Shown here: piece by piece, positions 18,054 to 27,383 of the stretch
How positions within the stretch are numbered: position 1 is the first letter of the stretch
How the letters are laid out: the number at the start of each line of letters is the position of its first letter
Assembly: GCA_018613055.1 (NCBI GenBank)
Contig: JAGGQZ010000017.1
Coordinates: 1-64,000 of the forward strand
Length of the DNA: 64,000 nt
From: Chryseobacterium sp. ISL-80
GTDB lineage: Bacteria > Bacillota > Bacilli > Bacillales > Cytobacillaceae
Reading direction: 5' to 3'
Notes under the pieces: generated by a model
Told to the model about the DNA's origin: nothing
What the model saw: only the letters and a program-made list of their open reading frames with translations
The model's database searches: none
Made by a program: the position numbers and the translations under genes

Positions 18054-18551
18054 ATGGAAATCCGAAAATTAACAAGCGAGGATGCAGAGAATTATCGTGC
18101 CCTTCGCCATGAAGCTTTGCTAAAGAATCCTGAGGCGTTCAGCTCCAGTTATGAAGATGAGAAGGGCAACGAAGCGGAGCATTACGGGCAAAGGCTAGAT
18201 AATAAATCAACATATACGTTTGGCGCATTTGACGAAGATCAGCTTGTTGGGGTCGTCACGCTCGTACCAGAAGGAAAGGTCAAGCTGAAGCACCGGGCAA
18301 ATATTTTTGCCATGTATGTAACTTCCTCACAACGCAGTAGAGGCATTGGCAAGGAACTTGTAAAAACCGCCATTCAACAAGCGGCAGAATTAAACAGTGT
18401 GGAACAGATCCACCTCACAGTGACCTCAAGCAATGAACCGGCAAAAAAACTTTATGCTTCTCTTGGTTTCAAAGAATATGGGGTCGAAAAGAACGCGATG
18501 CGGATTGAGGGGACATATTATGATGAAGATTTAATGGTGTTATTTTTATAG
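18054..18551 (+). CDS. GNAT-family N-acetyltransferase
   Basis: A 165-residue acetyltransferase. The acetyl-CoA pyrophosphate-binding motif is RSRGIGKELV (near residue 105), with strands IFAMYVT before it and ANEPAKKLYASLGF-like motif B after it. The substrate is unknown. ATG 18054 has GAGG 8 nt upstream; GTG 18045 is too close to it. It is a single gene with its own terminator, located just after the 52-bp repeat array. Confidence 0.85.
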   Translation: MEIRKLTSEDAENYRALRHEALLKNPEAFSSSYEDEKGNEAEHYGQRLDNKSTYTFGAFDEDQLVGVVTLVPEGKVKLKHRANIFAMYVTSSQRSRGIGKELVKTAIQQAAELNSVEQIHLTVTSSNEPAKKLYASLGFKEYGVEKNAMRIEGTYYDEDLMVLFL

Positions 18552-18574
18552 AAGGCCAATCTTGGCCTTTTTTT
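18552..18574 (+). terminator. Terminator after the GNAT gene
   Basis: AAGGCCAA and TTGGCCTT pair around TC and are followed by T6. Confidence 0.75.
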
Positions 18575-18638
18575 CATGTTTATTTTTCGCTGAAAAAGGA
18601 AGTAGGTAAAGGATAAGGTTTTGGAAAGGAGAATGCTC

Positions 18639-18989
18639 ATGTTTTTAGATGCTTATGTTAATCAAAAGGTGCAAGTTAAACTGAAAAATTTCCCCGAAAA
18701 TATGATTGGCGAAATTACCGGTATCTTTCAGCCTGATGAATGGTACCTGGTAAAGCTGGTCCATGCCGAGAGTATGGGAATTTGGGTTGAGAACCCTTGC
18801 TATAAACGGACGCCAGTCCAGAAGGAAGATGGTACCGCGATTCCTTCAGAAGACCAGGTCGAAGAAACCTGCACCACGCACATGTTCCTTCGCTGGGAGT
18901 ACATTGCATCCATCATTACCTTCCCTGACTCTGATCCTAAGGCTGACAAAAAAGCCAAGCTTATTGGGTTCCAGCCTGATATTGATTAG
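18639..18989 (+). CDS. Hypothetical protein, Sm-like beta-rich
   Basis: A 116-residue soluble protein beginning MFLDAYVNQKVQVKL. Its predicted strands near the start (VQVKL, IGEITGIF, WYLVKLV) loosely resemble an Sm/Hfq-type barrel, and two cysteines lie in the middle. I do not recognise a named family. ATG 18639 is chosen because AAAGGAG lies 8 nt upstream. It converges on inhA with a shared terminator. Confidence 0.65.
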   Translation: MFLDAYVNQKVQVKLKNFPENMIGEITGIFQPDEWYLVKLVHAESMGIWVENPCYKRTPVQKEDGTAIPSEDQVEETCTTHMFLRWEYIASIITFPDSDPKADKKAKLIGFQPDID

Positions 18990-18998
18990 AAGGTACAA

Positions 18999-19026
18999 AA
19001 ACGCTGCCGAAGATCCGGCAGCGTTT
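18999..19026. terminator. Bidirectional terminator between converging genes
   Basis: AAACGCTGCCG (18999-19009) pairs with CGGCAGCGTTT (19016-19026). T-rich sequence on the right and A-rich sequence on the left let it serve both the hypothetical gene and inhA. Confidence 0.82.
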
Positions 19027-19034
19027 CTTCATTT

Positions 19035-21407
19035 TTACTTAAAGATTAATACCTTACCCACAGTACCGTCAGCACTTTGTCCTACTACACGGAATTTCAA
19101 ACCTTGTTTTGGAACATTGCGACCTGCGTCGACCATTCCCACATTACTGTAATCAGCACTGTCATCAAATAATGGATTACGCTTTGTAAAGTTATCCTTC
19201 ATTGTTGCAGCAACGGTTGGATAATTTGAATAATCCAAGAACATTTTTTCGGATTTTTCAAGTCCAAATGCAGCATCATGCAACTGGTAGCGTGTAGAAC
19301 CGGCTGCTTTATCACTCCAGTAGTTAGTATGCTGATCTGCATCTACTACCCCCAAGAAACCTTCCCCTGGGTGAACTCCTGTCCAGTTGTTATCGTAAGT
19401 CTCATCGACATACCATACGACTAAGCCTTGATCGTATGTCATTATGCTATCTCCGCGGCGGATGTTTTTCAGTCCTTCATCAACACCGTTATGGGATCTC
19501 CACTCTAGTAAATAGTAGTTTTTAGAATAGAATTTACCGATATCCTTTTTAAAACCATCAAGGGTAAACTTGGAGTCACCTTCTGCATCATCTGTTAAAA
19601 CCTGATTACCGTCAACTGAAACGGTAATATCATCAACATAAAAACCTGGATTTGCTACATATGGGTCTGTCCAATAGTTAAATTCAACTGTGACCTTTTC
19701 CCCAACATAAGCTGATAGGTCAAATTCTGCATCAACCCAATCTCCATTTGAAGACCCGGTAATACCGTTACCTGGATTTTGGTCATTAGGATCATCCGCA
19801 GTTGTAATATTACCAGCAACCGATTCACCATTTACCTTTACAGAAGCATAATCCCACTCTGTTTCAATATCATACCATGCCTTGAAGTTTAGTGTAGCAT
19901 TAGTCGCATTTGTTAGATCAACTGTTGCAACCATAGAATTGTCTAATAGATTTCCACTACCACTGAAATACTCATACTTACCACTTGCTGGAGTATTAAC
20001 CGTATTTTCTTTATCAGGCAGGTCAATTCTAACTGCATCATTATTAGTACCCTTAGTAACACCTTCATCAAGTAGAATAGTTGTACCTTCACTTGTAATG
20101 TCATTAGAGTTCAATGTGGTTCCACTTAACCAATTACCACCATGCCATTGCTGAAGTTTTTCTTTTGCATATGGGCTAAATCCTGGTGGCTCCGTTCCAC
20201 CAATCTTACCTGCCCAGCTACCGCTCGCCATAACTGACCAATACGCAACAGCTTCACCTGTACCACTATAAATAGTGTCATATTCATCAGGCAGACCTAA
20301 ATCGTGACCGTATTCATGAATAAACACACCTGCTGCACCGTCTTCAGGTTCAATCGTATAATCCCAAGCTGCTAATACACCACCCCAGCGATCACTGTCA
20401 GATAATCCACCAGGAACCCCGATTGGACCAGAACCTAATTTCGAACGGTGAGACCAGATAGCGTCTGCTCCAAGAGCACCCCCGCCTGCTTCTTCACCCA
20501 CACCAGCATGGATAACCATTAAATGGTCAATTATGCCGTCTGGCTCCGCATATATACCATCATCATCATAATCATCTCGGTCCCATTGATCGTATTCGCT
20601 TAAATCTACGTTAGGATCCTGAGCCGCTTGACTAAGTGCTTCGTAAACCAACATTTGAGGGAAATAATCATTTCCATCTGGAGCAGGATCGTTGTGTCCG
20701 TAAAATGCCGCAGGCTGGGCTGCAGTATACCAACCGGCTACATTTCCTTCTACAGTATAGCTATCACCGGATTGCTGTTCATAATACTGTTTCATGGAAA
20801 CGAAGTCTTCACCATTAGGACCCTTATATCCATTTTCTCCAAAAATCATATTTTGGTAATGTTCATCAGTATAATTGTCATAATAAAAATCTGTTTCATT
20901 TTCTTTAATTGAATTTCTTGGATAATCAGGGAAGTCAATTTTAAGAACTAGGACATTATCTTTTCGGACTTCGTCGTTATACGGTTCTTTTTCTACTCCA
21001 TCTACTGCATTCTTTTTAGCTTGCCCTAACTTATTTCCTTTACCATTTTTAAGAGAAGTAGTTTTGGAGTCTTTAGATCCATCCTTCACATTATCAATTG
21101 GTTTAGGTAATCCATCTCTTACTTTTAAACCACTTTTAGCTCTTGCGTTTAAGTACTTCTGCAACCCCTTCTCAGCCTCAGCAGGCGTTGCATCCTTAGA
21201 AATCTTTCCTTGTTTCTTCAGCATTTCTATCAATCTCTCATCGTTCGCGATGCCTAAATCGATTGGTGCTCCTCCGTTGGCCTGGTAGCTTGGTTTTTCT
21301 ACTGCTTTGACTGTTGCTGGTCCAGCAGACGCGAATGATAGCGTGCTTGCAAGCATTGCGGTCATCGTAATGCTTGATAGGACCTTAAGACCTAAATTTT
21401 TCTTCAA
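19035..21407 (-). CDS. inhA: Immune inhibitor A, secreted M6 metalloprotease
   Basis: A 790-residue secreted zinc protease. A signal peptide (about residues 1-28) is followed by a propeptide. The catalytic domain holds HEYGHDLGLPDEYD (HExxHxxGxxD, His364, Glu365, His368). The upstream stretch DRDDYDDDGIYAEPDGIID looks like a calcium site. C-terminal InhA/MAM-like beta domains run to the end. In B. cereus-group species InhA cleaves host peptides and spore coat or exosporium proteins; here an environmental role is equally possible. It starts at TTG 21407 after GAGAGGGG. The sequence is visibly more AT-rich than its neighbours, which may reflect separate acquisition. Confidence 0.92.
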   Translation of the reverse strand: MKKNLGLKVLSSITMTAMLASTLSFASAGPATVKAVEKPSYQANGGAPIDLGIANDERLIEMLKKQGKISKDATPAEAEKGLQKYLNARAKSGLKVRDGLPKPIDNVKDGSKDSKTTSLKNGKGNKLGQAKKNAVDGVEKEPYNDEVRKDNVLVLKIDFPDYPRNSIKENETDFYYDNYTDEHYQNMIFGENGYKGPNGEDFVSMKQYYEQQSGDSYTVEGNVAGWYTAAQPAAFYGHNDPAPDGNDYFPQMLVYEALSQAAQDPNVDLSEYDQWDRDDYDDDGIYAEPDGIIDHLMVIHAGVGEEAGGGALGADAIWSHRSKLGSGPIGVPGGLSDSDRWGGVLAAWDYTIEPEDGAAGVFIHEYGHDLGLPDEYDTIYSGTGEAVAYWSVMASGSWAGKIGGTEPPGFSPYAKEKLQQWHGGNWLSGTTLNSNDITSEGTTILLDEGVTKGTNNDAVRIDLPDKENTVNTPASGKYEYFSGSGNLLDNSMVATVDLTNATNATLNFKAWYDIETEWDYASVKVNGESVAGNITTADDPNDQNPGNGITGSSNGDWVDAEFDLSAYVGEKVTVEFNYWTDPYVANPGFYVDDITVSVDGNQVLTDDAEGDSKFTLDGFKKDIGKFYSKNYYLLEWRSHNGVDEGLKNIRRGDSIMTYDQGLVVWYVDETYDNNWTGVHPGEGFLGVVDADQHTNYWSDKAAGSTRYQLHDAAFGLEKSEKMFLDYSNYPTVAATMKDNFTKRNPLFDDSADYSNVGMVDAGRNVPKQGLKFRVVGQSADGTVGKVLIFK

Positions 21408-21663
21408 ATTCCTACCCCTCTCCTTGAATAGATTTCAGAATATTTAGTGCAATACTATTTTAGCAATTAAACTTTTAATTTACAATATTTTAAATTATCA
21501 AATCATTCAACTTTTTTCGTGCAAACTTTCCATAAAACTACCAAAACACTCCATTTATAGTCCTATAATTCGACATTATAAATTTTAGACTTACGAAACT
21601 ATTTAATTTTTAAAATAATTTGTATAATGAAGAAAAAGAACTATTATACTTGGAGGTCTCCCT

Positions 21664-22608
21664 ATGATAAAAGTTGGAATCATCGGCCTTGGTGCAATTG
21701 GCCAGCGTTTGATAAAAGGTTTTCAGAGTCATGCTGAAACTGAAATTGCAGCGGTATGTGACACTATGGAAGAAAGGGCAAATGAGGTGGCGGCTGAGTT
21801 GGGCGGAATTCCGTCATTCATGAACCATAAAGAGATGCTTGAAACTACTGAACTTGATCTTGTGTATGTTGCGGTGCCGCCGAAGTTTCACCATGCTGTG
21901 GCGTCTGATGTCATCCAAAAAGGGATACATATTTTGTGTGAGAAACCGCTGGCCAATTCGATCGAGGAAGCTGAGAGCCTATTAAAACAGGCACAGGAAG
22001 CGGGTATCGTCCATGCAATGAATTTTCCGCTTAATTACAGTGCCGGCAGCAGGACTTTTGAAAAGTTAATCAAGGAAAACTATGTTGGAAAGCTGAGAAG
22101 AGTTCAACTGAAGATGCATTTCCCTGAATGGCCGCGCCCATGGCAGCAGAATGCCTGGGTTGCAAGCAAGGAGCAGGGCGGCTATGTGCTCGAGGTGGGC
22201 GTTCATTTCATCCAGCAGCTGCAGAAGGTTTTTGGCGAGGTTACAGTGAAGAATGTTCAATTGCAATTCCCTCAAGATCCGAACGCTAGTGAGATTGCTA
22301 TTTTAGCTGTTTTGGAATTAGCAGACGGAACTCCAGTATTGATTGACGGCATGAGCCAAATTGCTGGCAAGGAGGAAATTGCCTTTACCGCTTACGGCAG
22401 CGAAGGAACGTTATCATTGCTGAACTGGGGGCAGCTGGAAGGCGGCAAGCTTGGCGAAGAAATCCTGCCTTTGCAAGCCGATGATTCCCTGACAGATTCA
22501 TTGATTGATCATCTTGTAAAAGCTGTAAAAGGCGATGAGGCGACAATCATTGATTTTGCTGCAGGATATGATGCTCAGGTCGTATTGGAACAGCTGCGGA
22601 AAGGCTGA
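21664..22608 (+). CDS. Gfo/Idh/MocA-family oxidoreductase
   Basis: A 314-residue NAD(P)-dependent dehydrogenase. The N-terminal Rossmann motif GIIGLGAIGQR (residues 5-15) is followed by LCEKPLANS (near residue 96), whose lysine is catalytic in this family. A C-terminal alpha/beta domain contains an EVGVHFIQQL segment with the usual active-site histidine. The substrate (a sugar, inositol or other polyol) cannot be told. RBS GGAGG precedes ATG 21664. Confidence 0.87.
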   Translation: MIKVGIIGLGAIGQRLIKGFQSHAETEIAAVCDTMEERANEVAAELGGIPSFMNHKEMLETTELDLVYVAVPPKFHHAVASDVIQKGIHILCEKPLANSIEEAESLLKQAQEAGIVHAMNFPLNYSAGSRTFEKLIKENYVGKLRRVQLKMHFPEWPRPWQQNAWVASKEQGGYVLEVGVHFIQQLQKVFGEVTVKNVQLQFPQDPNASEIAILAVLELADGTPVLIDGMSQIAGKEEIAFTAYGSEGTLSLLNWGQLEGGKLGEEILPLQADDSLTDSLIDHLVKAVKGDEATIIDFAAGYDAQVVLEQLRKG

Positions 22609-22637
22609 GAGCGCGATTGTCGCGCTCTCTTTTTTTT
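22607..22637 (+). terminator. Terminator after the Gfo/Idh gene
   Basis: GAGAGCGCG and CGCGCTCTC (22607-22629) pair around ATTGT and are followed by T8. Confidence 0.85.
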
Positions 22638-22651
22638 CAGATTCTCCTTCC

Positions 22652-23146
22652 CTATACCTTCACCCATCCCTCATCCCACTGAAACTCCGTCTTCTCACTA
22701 CACGTTTCAGTGAAAATGCTCTCTGGATAAGGCAGGGCCAATTCCGGCCTGTTTTCCGCGCTGAAGTAACGAAGTTCGGCTGTCTCACTGTCGATTGGAT
22801 TGTGGTCACCACCTCTTATCTTGCATTCAAACACAAACACTACATACTCGACCTTGTGTCCATTGGGATATTGGTAACGAAAGTCTTTCCCGCCAAAGAC
22901 ACCCAATATTTTTTCAGGGACAATATGCAGACCTGTTTCTTCCCACACTTCACGGACAACGGCTTCGGCCGGTGCTTCGCCTGGTTCGATCGCTCCTGCC
23001 GGCAGGCTCCACTTCTCCCCATTGCCTTTATTCTGGAATAAAATCTTCCCTTCTCCATCCCTGATGATCCCTGCCACGCTGGGCATGAAGATGAGCTCGC
23101 TTCCGACTTTCCTTCTAATCTCCTGATAATACTCTGACATTCCCAT
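22652..23146 (-). CDS. NUDIX hydrolase
   Basis: A 164-residue pyrophosphohydrolase with a complete Nudix box running from GAIEPGEAPAEA through REVWEETGL (about residues 47-70). The Glu pair in EETG binds the metal. Substrates are nucleoside diphosphates linked to another group and are not predictable here. ATG 23146 has GGTGG 8 nt upstream. It converges with the preceding gene's terminator. Confidence 0.9.
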   Translation of the reverse strand: MGMSEYYQEIRRKVGSELIFMPSVAGIIRDGEGKILFQNKGNGEKWSLPAGAIEPGEAPAEAVVREVWEETGLHIVPEKILGVFGGKDFRYQYPNGHKVEYVVFVFECKIRGGDHNPIDSETAELRYFSAENRPELALPYPESIFTETCSEKTEFQWDEGWVKV

Positions 23147-23281
23147 TCAATTCACCACCTGAATATCCATTCGCCGCCGCCCCATTTTTTCCCTTCTTCA
23201 GATTAAACCTTGCACTCACTGGGTTCACCTACATATTTTATAGAGTATTTACCATGAGCTTAAAATAAGGAGTGTGCCCAA

Positions 23282-23653
23282 GTGAACCCTTATCAATATT
23301 ACAACCCAAAGTATTACGACCCGTATACAAACTATGACTTTGGTTATCACGCACAGCAACAGAATTTTCACGACTTTGACCGACAGCCTGCCCTGGAACG
23401 TCGAGTGAACCAGCTTGAACGGCAGTTCCAGGTTCAGAAAACAGAGCTTGACAGACAAAATAAAGAAATTGCCCGCCAAAACAGGGAGATTGCCAGGATC
23501 AATAAGGAAATCAGCCGTCTTAACAATGAGATTTCCCGCTTGAATCAAAATGACGAGCGCCATACCCGCCGTCTAAACCGGTTGAACCAGAGGCTTCGTA
23601 CGGTTGAGAACCGACTGAACATACCATTCCAAGCAACAGATGGCGAGTTTTAA
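23282..23653 (+). CDS. Hypothetical coiled-coil protein with Tyr-rich N-terminus
   Basis: A 123-residue protein. The first 30 residues are rich in Tyr, Asn and Pro (MNPYQYYNPKYYDPYTNYDF), resembling spore-coat proteins. Residues 36-112 form a long heptad-like coiled coil of repeating RQNxEIxRxNxEI segments. It starts at GTG 23282 with AAGGAG 8 nt upstream. A spore-coat or surface role is a guess from composition. Confidence 0.72.
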   Translation: MNPYQYYNPKYYDPYTNYDFGYHAQQQNFHDFDRQPALERRVNQLERQFQVQKTELDRQNKEIARQNREIARINKEISRLNNEISRLNQNDERHTRRLNRLNQRLRTVENRLNIPFQATDGEF

Positions 23654-23665
23654 TATCGAATAATA

Positions 23666-23702
23666 AAGGACTGAAGCCGTATCAGTCCTTTGTATCTTTT
23701 TT
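23666..23702 (+). terminator. Terminator after the coiled-coil gene
   Basis: AAGGACTGA and TCAGTCCTT (23666-23690) pair and are followed by a T-rich tail (TTTGTATCTTTTTT). Confidence 0.75.
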
Positions 23703-23824
23703 CCATTTAATAGAAATAATGATATGGAAATAATATTCATTAAAATAGACAAAATTGTGCTACTATAGATGAATAACCCATTTTGAAATCACGTAAGCTT
23801 TTCCGCTTACTTTAGGAGCAGGAT

Positions 23825-25486
23825 ATGAAAAAAAAGCAATATGTCCTTATCTTTTTCATTCTGAGCATTGTCTGGATTTTCGGGACAAACTATCTGCTGA
23901 GTTTATACGCACCTTCAAACTTTGTTGAGGTGATTGAACACTCGAAGGAAATTCTTTATGTTTTGCTGGCAGGAGGGTTTTTCTATTATTTCATCTCGAA
24001 AATGGAAGAACTGAGTGCTGCAAAAGAAGAAGAGAAGCGACTTTCTACATTGATCAATTCGATGGTGGATTTTGTCAACTTCAAGGATGGAGAAGGCCGA
24101 TGGATACAAGCCAATGACTTCGGTTTGAAATTATTTGACATTGAGAACGTTGACTATAGAGGCAAAAAGGATTCAGAGCTGGCAGAGTATAGCAACTATT
24201 TCAGCGATGCGCTGAGATATTGCGAGATTTCCGATGAAGAAGCCTGGAAAGCAGGCGGGATCATTCGTGTCGAGGAAGTTTTGCCCCAGCCTGATGGATC
24301 TGTCAAGACATTTGATACGATTAAAGTCCCCCTCTTCAATGATGATGGCAGCCGGCAGGGACTTGTTATCATCGGCCGGGACATTACCGAACGAAAAAAT
24401 GTCGAAACCCTTCTTGAAGAAAGCAGGCAGCAATACCGTTCCCTGTTTGAATACAGTCCGGATATTGTGTCGATGCTTGACTTGAATGGGACAATCACTA
24501 ATCTAAATCCACAGTTCGAAAAAATAACTGGATACAGCCGTGATGAATATATCGGAAAAAACCTTGCTGACTTGATTCCAGAAACCTACAGGCAGAAGGT
24601 TTTGGAAAAGGTAGCGAGTGTGGTTGAAAACCGCTGTCCGCAAATGTTCGAGCTGGAGTTAATGCATAAGAACGGGAAACCGCTCATTTTCCAGAGCACT
24701 TCACTTCCAATTATCGTGAACGAAAAAATCGCGGGCATTATCTGCAATTCCAGGGATGTGACAGAGCTCCGCGAGACAGAGGAGCGTTTGCGCCGTACGG
24801 ATAAGCTGTCTGTAGTCGGCGAGTTATCCGCAAGCGTCGCGCATGAAATCCGCAACCCGCTCACTTCCTTAAAAGGACTCGTCCAATTGCTTCAAATGGA
24901 AGATGAGAAGCATCAGCTTTACTACCAGATCATGATCGATGAACTGAACCGGATCAATCATATCGTCAGCGAGCTGCTCTTGTTGGCCAAGCCGCAGCAG
25001 ATCAAATACACAGAAGCAGACATACAGATGATTCTGCACGATGTGATTTCCCTATTAAAAACAGAAGCAAGCCTCCATAATATTCAAATTGAGTTCCAGG
25101 TCAAAGATCATCCTGTCATGATCGAATGTGAACCAAACCAGCTAAAGCAGCTATTCATTAACATTGTCAAAAATGCAATTGAGGCTTCTACTGGTGAAGA
25201 TACCGTCCTCATCACTCTGGAGAGTTTTGATAATAATGTCTCAATCAGAGTCAAGGACGAGGGCATCGGAATCTCGAAAGAATTGCTGGAAAGAATCGGG
25301 GAGCCTTTTTATTCTTCCAAGGAAAAAGGAACCGGACTTGGAATGACCGTCAGCTTCAAAATCGTCCAATCCCATAATGGCACCATCAAGTTCACCAGCG
25401 AGCCTGAAAAAGGGACAGAAGTCATTGTCCAATTGCCAATCAAGCATGAAGACAAAATGAAGAACCTTGAGAAATCAACCAAGTAA
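23825..25486 (+). CDS. PAS-domain membrane sensor histidine kinase, sporulation-kinase type
   Basis: A 553-residue kinase. Two N-terminal membrane helices (about 7-28 and 41-58) are followed by two PAS domains (about 72-185 and 198-310; GRDITERK and SRDVTELR mark their ends). The HisKA box is SVAHEIRNPLTSLKG (His near 340) and the HATPase_c domain carries N, G1 (DEGIGIS) and G2 (GTGLGM) boxes. The layout matches KinB/KinC/KinE-type orphan kinases that feed the Spo0 phosphorelay. No response regulator is adjacent, which fits that reading. The signal is unknown. Confidence 0.87.
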   Translation: MKKKQYVLIFFILSIVWIFGTNYLLSLYAPSNFVEVIEHSKEILYVLLAGGFFYYFISKMEELSAAKEEEKRLSTLINSMVDFVNFKDGEGRWIQANDFGLKLFDIENVDYRGKKDSELAEYSNYFSDALRYCEISDEEAWKAGGIIRVEEVLPQPDGSVKTFDTIKVPLFNDDGSRQGLVIIGRDITERKNVETLLEESRQQYRSLFEYSPDIVSMLDLNGTITNLNPQFEKITGYSRDEYIGKNLADLIPETYRQKVLEKVASVVENRCPQMFELELMHKNGKPLIFQSTSLPIIVNEKIAGIICNSRDVTELRETEERLRRTDKLSVVGELSASVAHEIRNPLTSLKGLVQLLQMEDEKHQLYYQIMIDELNRINHIVSELLLLAKPQQIKYTEADIQMILHDVISLLKTEASLHNIQIEFQVKDHPVMIECEPNQLKQLFINIVKNAIEASTGEDTVLITLESFDNNVSIRVKDEGIGISKELLERIGEPFYSSKEKGTGLGMTVSFKIVQSHNGTIKFTSEPEKGTEVIVQLPIKHEDKMKNLEKSTK

Positions 25487-25520
25487 AAACGCGAAAGGAC
25501 TTGTCCTCTCGCGTTTTTTT
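25487..25520. terminator. Bidirectional terminator
   Basis: AAACGCGA and TCGCGTTT form the outer stem with GGAC/GTCC inside (25487-25516), then T9. It lies between the kinase and the convergent excisionase-like gene. Confidence 0.8.
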
Positions 25521-25751
25521 TTAATCTTCATCTTTAATGTCGATGTCTTCAGGCACTGGTTCATTCATGATTTCTTCTACCAGCTTTTTGTAATTCTCGA
25601 CCTGTTTCAGATGGGTATTGAATTGGTCTTTATAAATCAAATATTGCTCTCCGTCATGAATCGCCCTGATTTTCCGCTGAAAGACCAGGTTCTCCACCTG
25701 TGCCTCTGGGATCGATAAATATTCTGCTGCTTCTTTTATTGTCAAATACAC
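25521..25751 (-). CDS. Excisionase-family (MerR-like HTH_17) DNA-binding protein
   Basis: A 76-residue protein. Residues 1-50 match the winged-helix excisionase fold (MYLTIKEAAEYLSI, then RKIRAIHDGEQYLIYK); a short acidic tail follows. There is no integrase or prophage nearby, so it is probably a domesticated regulator working with the DUF1836 gene 6 nt upstream, which also has a MerR-like HTH. Confidence 0.75.
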   Translation of the reverse strand: MYLTIKEAAEYLSIPEAQVENLVFQRKIRAIHDGEQYLIYKDQFNTHLKQVENYKKLVEEIMNEPVPEDIDIKDED

Positions 25752-25757
25752 AATAGT

Positions 25758-26342
25758 TCAGTCCTTTTTTTCTTTTTTGGCCGCAAGCTGATCGACAAGC
25801 TTCTCGGCTGTCTTTCTGTAAAAATTGCTGATATTGATCAACGATGCAATCAATAATACTGTTTCGAGTTCTTCAGGTTCATCTTCCTGAAGCGTCTTCA
25901 CTTCTTGTTTGACATCCTGTTCCGTTTTAAGGACGTCCTCATTAAAAATCTCAATATTCTTCTCGTGCAGCTTTAAATAGCTCTGATAAAACTTATTCAA
26001 TTGAAATTGTCCAGACTCTGTCCTCTCGTTGATGCCTTCCAGTGTCTGCTTGATATCCTGGATGGACAGGCCTCCTTTCAACTGGTAAATCAAGCTGATC
26101 AGGATCAGCTGCTCCTTTGAATACTTTTTATTTTTGACAGGAAAGAATAACTTCCCCTTCGCATAATTGTTGATCATCGTTTTCGTCAGGACTTTCTCAT
26201 CTTCATTCCTTGTCGAGCTGCCGAAATTCTTTTCGAACAACTGGATGACTTGATCCATGTATAAGTCGATTTCAGGAATGTCCTCAAGCGCAATATTATT
26301 TTCAAGATTAAGCTCCGCAAGCAAGCTCGCTAAATTTTTCAA
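25758..26342 (-). CDS. DUF1836 family protein
   Basis: About 194 residues with the DUF1836 core KVLTKTMINNYAKGKLF and KYSKEQLILISLIYQLK near the middle, which resembles a MerR-type helix-turn-helix. The C-terminus is a charged helix ending in lysines. I chose TTG 26342 because GAGG lies 8 nt upstream; the frame is open to 26381 but has no ribosome site there. It is likely cotranscribed with the excisionase-like gene. Function unknown. Confidence 0.75.
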   Translation of the reverse strand: MKNLASLLAELNLENNIALEDIPEIDLYMDQVIQLFEKNFGSSTRNEDEKVLTKTMINNYAKGKLFFPVKNKKYSKEQLILISLIYQLKGGLSIQDIKQTLEGINERTESGQFQLNKFYQSYLKLHEKNIEIFNEDVLKTEQDVKQEVKTLQEDEPEELETVLLIASLINISNFYRKTAEKLVDQLAAKKEKKD

Positions 26343-26475
26343 TATGAATCCCTCATGTTTTTTATTTTCATTATAATGCAAAAAAAGAAGGACGTAAACA
26401 TTGACTACTTGATGTAATAATAATATTATAATAAGTAGTTATTGAAACTATATATAGAGACATGGAGGTTATATT

Positions 26476-27123
26476 ATGAATAGCTACATCCGCGAACCTA
26501 TTAATGGACTTACCCATCTGGCCGGTGCTTTACTATCCTTTGCAGGTCTGCTTGCACTTGTCATCAAGGCTTCAATCACCACCGGTTCACCACTTGTGAT
26601 CACATCCGTGACGATTTTTGGACTCAGCATGATCCTGCTTTACACAGCCTCGGCCACTTACCATATGGTCATCAGCAGGGATAGCATCATCGCCTTCCTT
26701 CGAAAAATCGACCATTCGATGATTTTTGTACTGATTGCCGGAACCTATGCCCCTTTTTGCCTGATCAGTCTCAATGGCGCAACAGGCTGGACGCTTTTTG
26801 GCATCATCACTTTTGCAGCTGTGTGCGGGATTCTGTTTAAAATGATCTGGTTCAGGAGTCCAAGATGGCTATCGACCTCCATCTATATCATCATGGGCTG
26901 GATGGTGATTTTCGTGGTGTCTCCCCTCTCGTCCATATTGAATCCCGGAGGAATTTTCTGGCTTGTTGCCGGTGGTATCCTCTACACAATCGGAGGCGTC
27001 ATTTATGCGTTAAAGCCTGATTTCCTCCGCTCAAAGCATCTCGGTTTCCATGAAATATTCCATATCTTCATCATGCTTGGAAGCCTTGCACATTTTTTCA
27101 GTGTTTATTTTTATGTCTTATAA
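26476..27123 (+). CDS. Hemolysin III / TrhA-family (PAQR) membrane protein
   Basis: A 215-residue protein with seven predicted membrane helices. Conserved PAQR/HlyIII motifs are visible: NGLTHLAGALL near the start, TASATYHM near 63, DHSMIFVLIAGTYAPF near 82 and HEIFHIFIMLGSLAHF near the end, whose His and Asp residues bind zinc in this superfamily. Bacterial TrhA proteins affect membrane energetics and lipid homeostasis; hemolysis is not implied. RBS GGAGG precedes ATG 26476. Confidence 0.88.
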   Translation: MNSYIREPINGLTHLAGALLSFAGLLALVIKASITTGSPLVITSVTIFGLSMILLYTASATYHMVISRDSIIAFLRKIDHSMIFVLIAGTYAPFCLISLNGATGWTLFGIITFAAVCGILFKMIWFRSPRWLSTSIYIIMGWMVIFVVSPLSSILNPGGIFWLVAGGILYTIGGVIYALKPDFLRSKHLGFHEIFHIFIMLGSLAHFFSVYFYVL

Positions 27124-27127
27124 GAAC

Positions 27128-27290
27128 AAAAAGCGCAAGCGCCTTGGTCAGCCCCGACAAGCGCTGGAGGGCCTGACAGTGAAGTCGTTTTTTTGACTTC
27201 ATTGGCAGGACCGAAACGTCTCGAGGAGTTAGGAGCCGCAGCTAGCCAGTCGACTCGAGGGGCTAGGCGCTGGAGCTGGATTAAGACTCC
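27128..27290. repeat. GC-rich intergenic repeat element
   Basis: About 160 bp, GC-rich against an AT-rich surround, with internal inverted repeats (AAGCGCAAGCGC, GACAAGCGCTGGAG, and GAAGTC/GACTTC around a T-run at 27182-27201). From memory, closely related CAAGCGCCTTGGTCAGCCCC-type units recur between genes in many Bacillus genomes. Only one copy is in this window, so the repeat status rests on prior knowledge. Confidence 0.55.
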
Positions 27291-27340
27291 CATATTTAGT
27301 TATCCACACAAAAATACTTTTATAATTTCCAAAACAATTA

Positions 27341-27380
27341 AAATACGCCTGCTCTCCAACAAGGAAGAGCAGGCGTATTT
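27341..27380. terminator. Bidirectional terminator after the permease gene
   Basis: A perfect 14-bp stem AAATACGCCTGCTC (27341-27354) and GAGCAGGCGTATTT (27367-27380), with T-rich flanks on both strands. Confidence 0.82.
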
Positions 27381-27383
27381 AGT

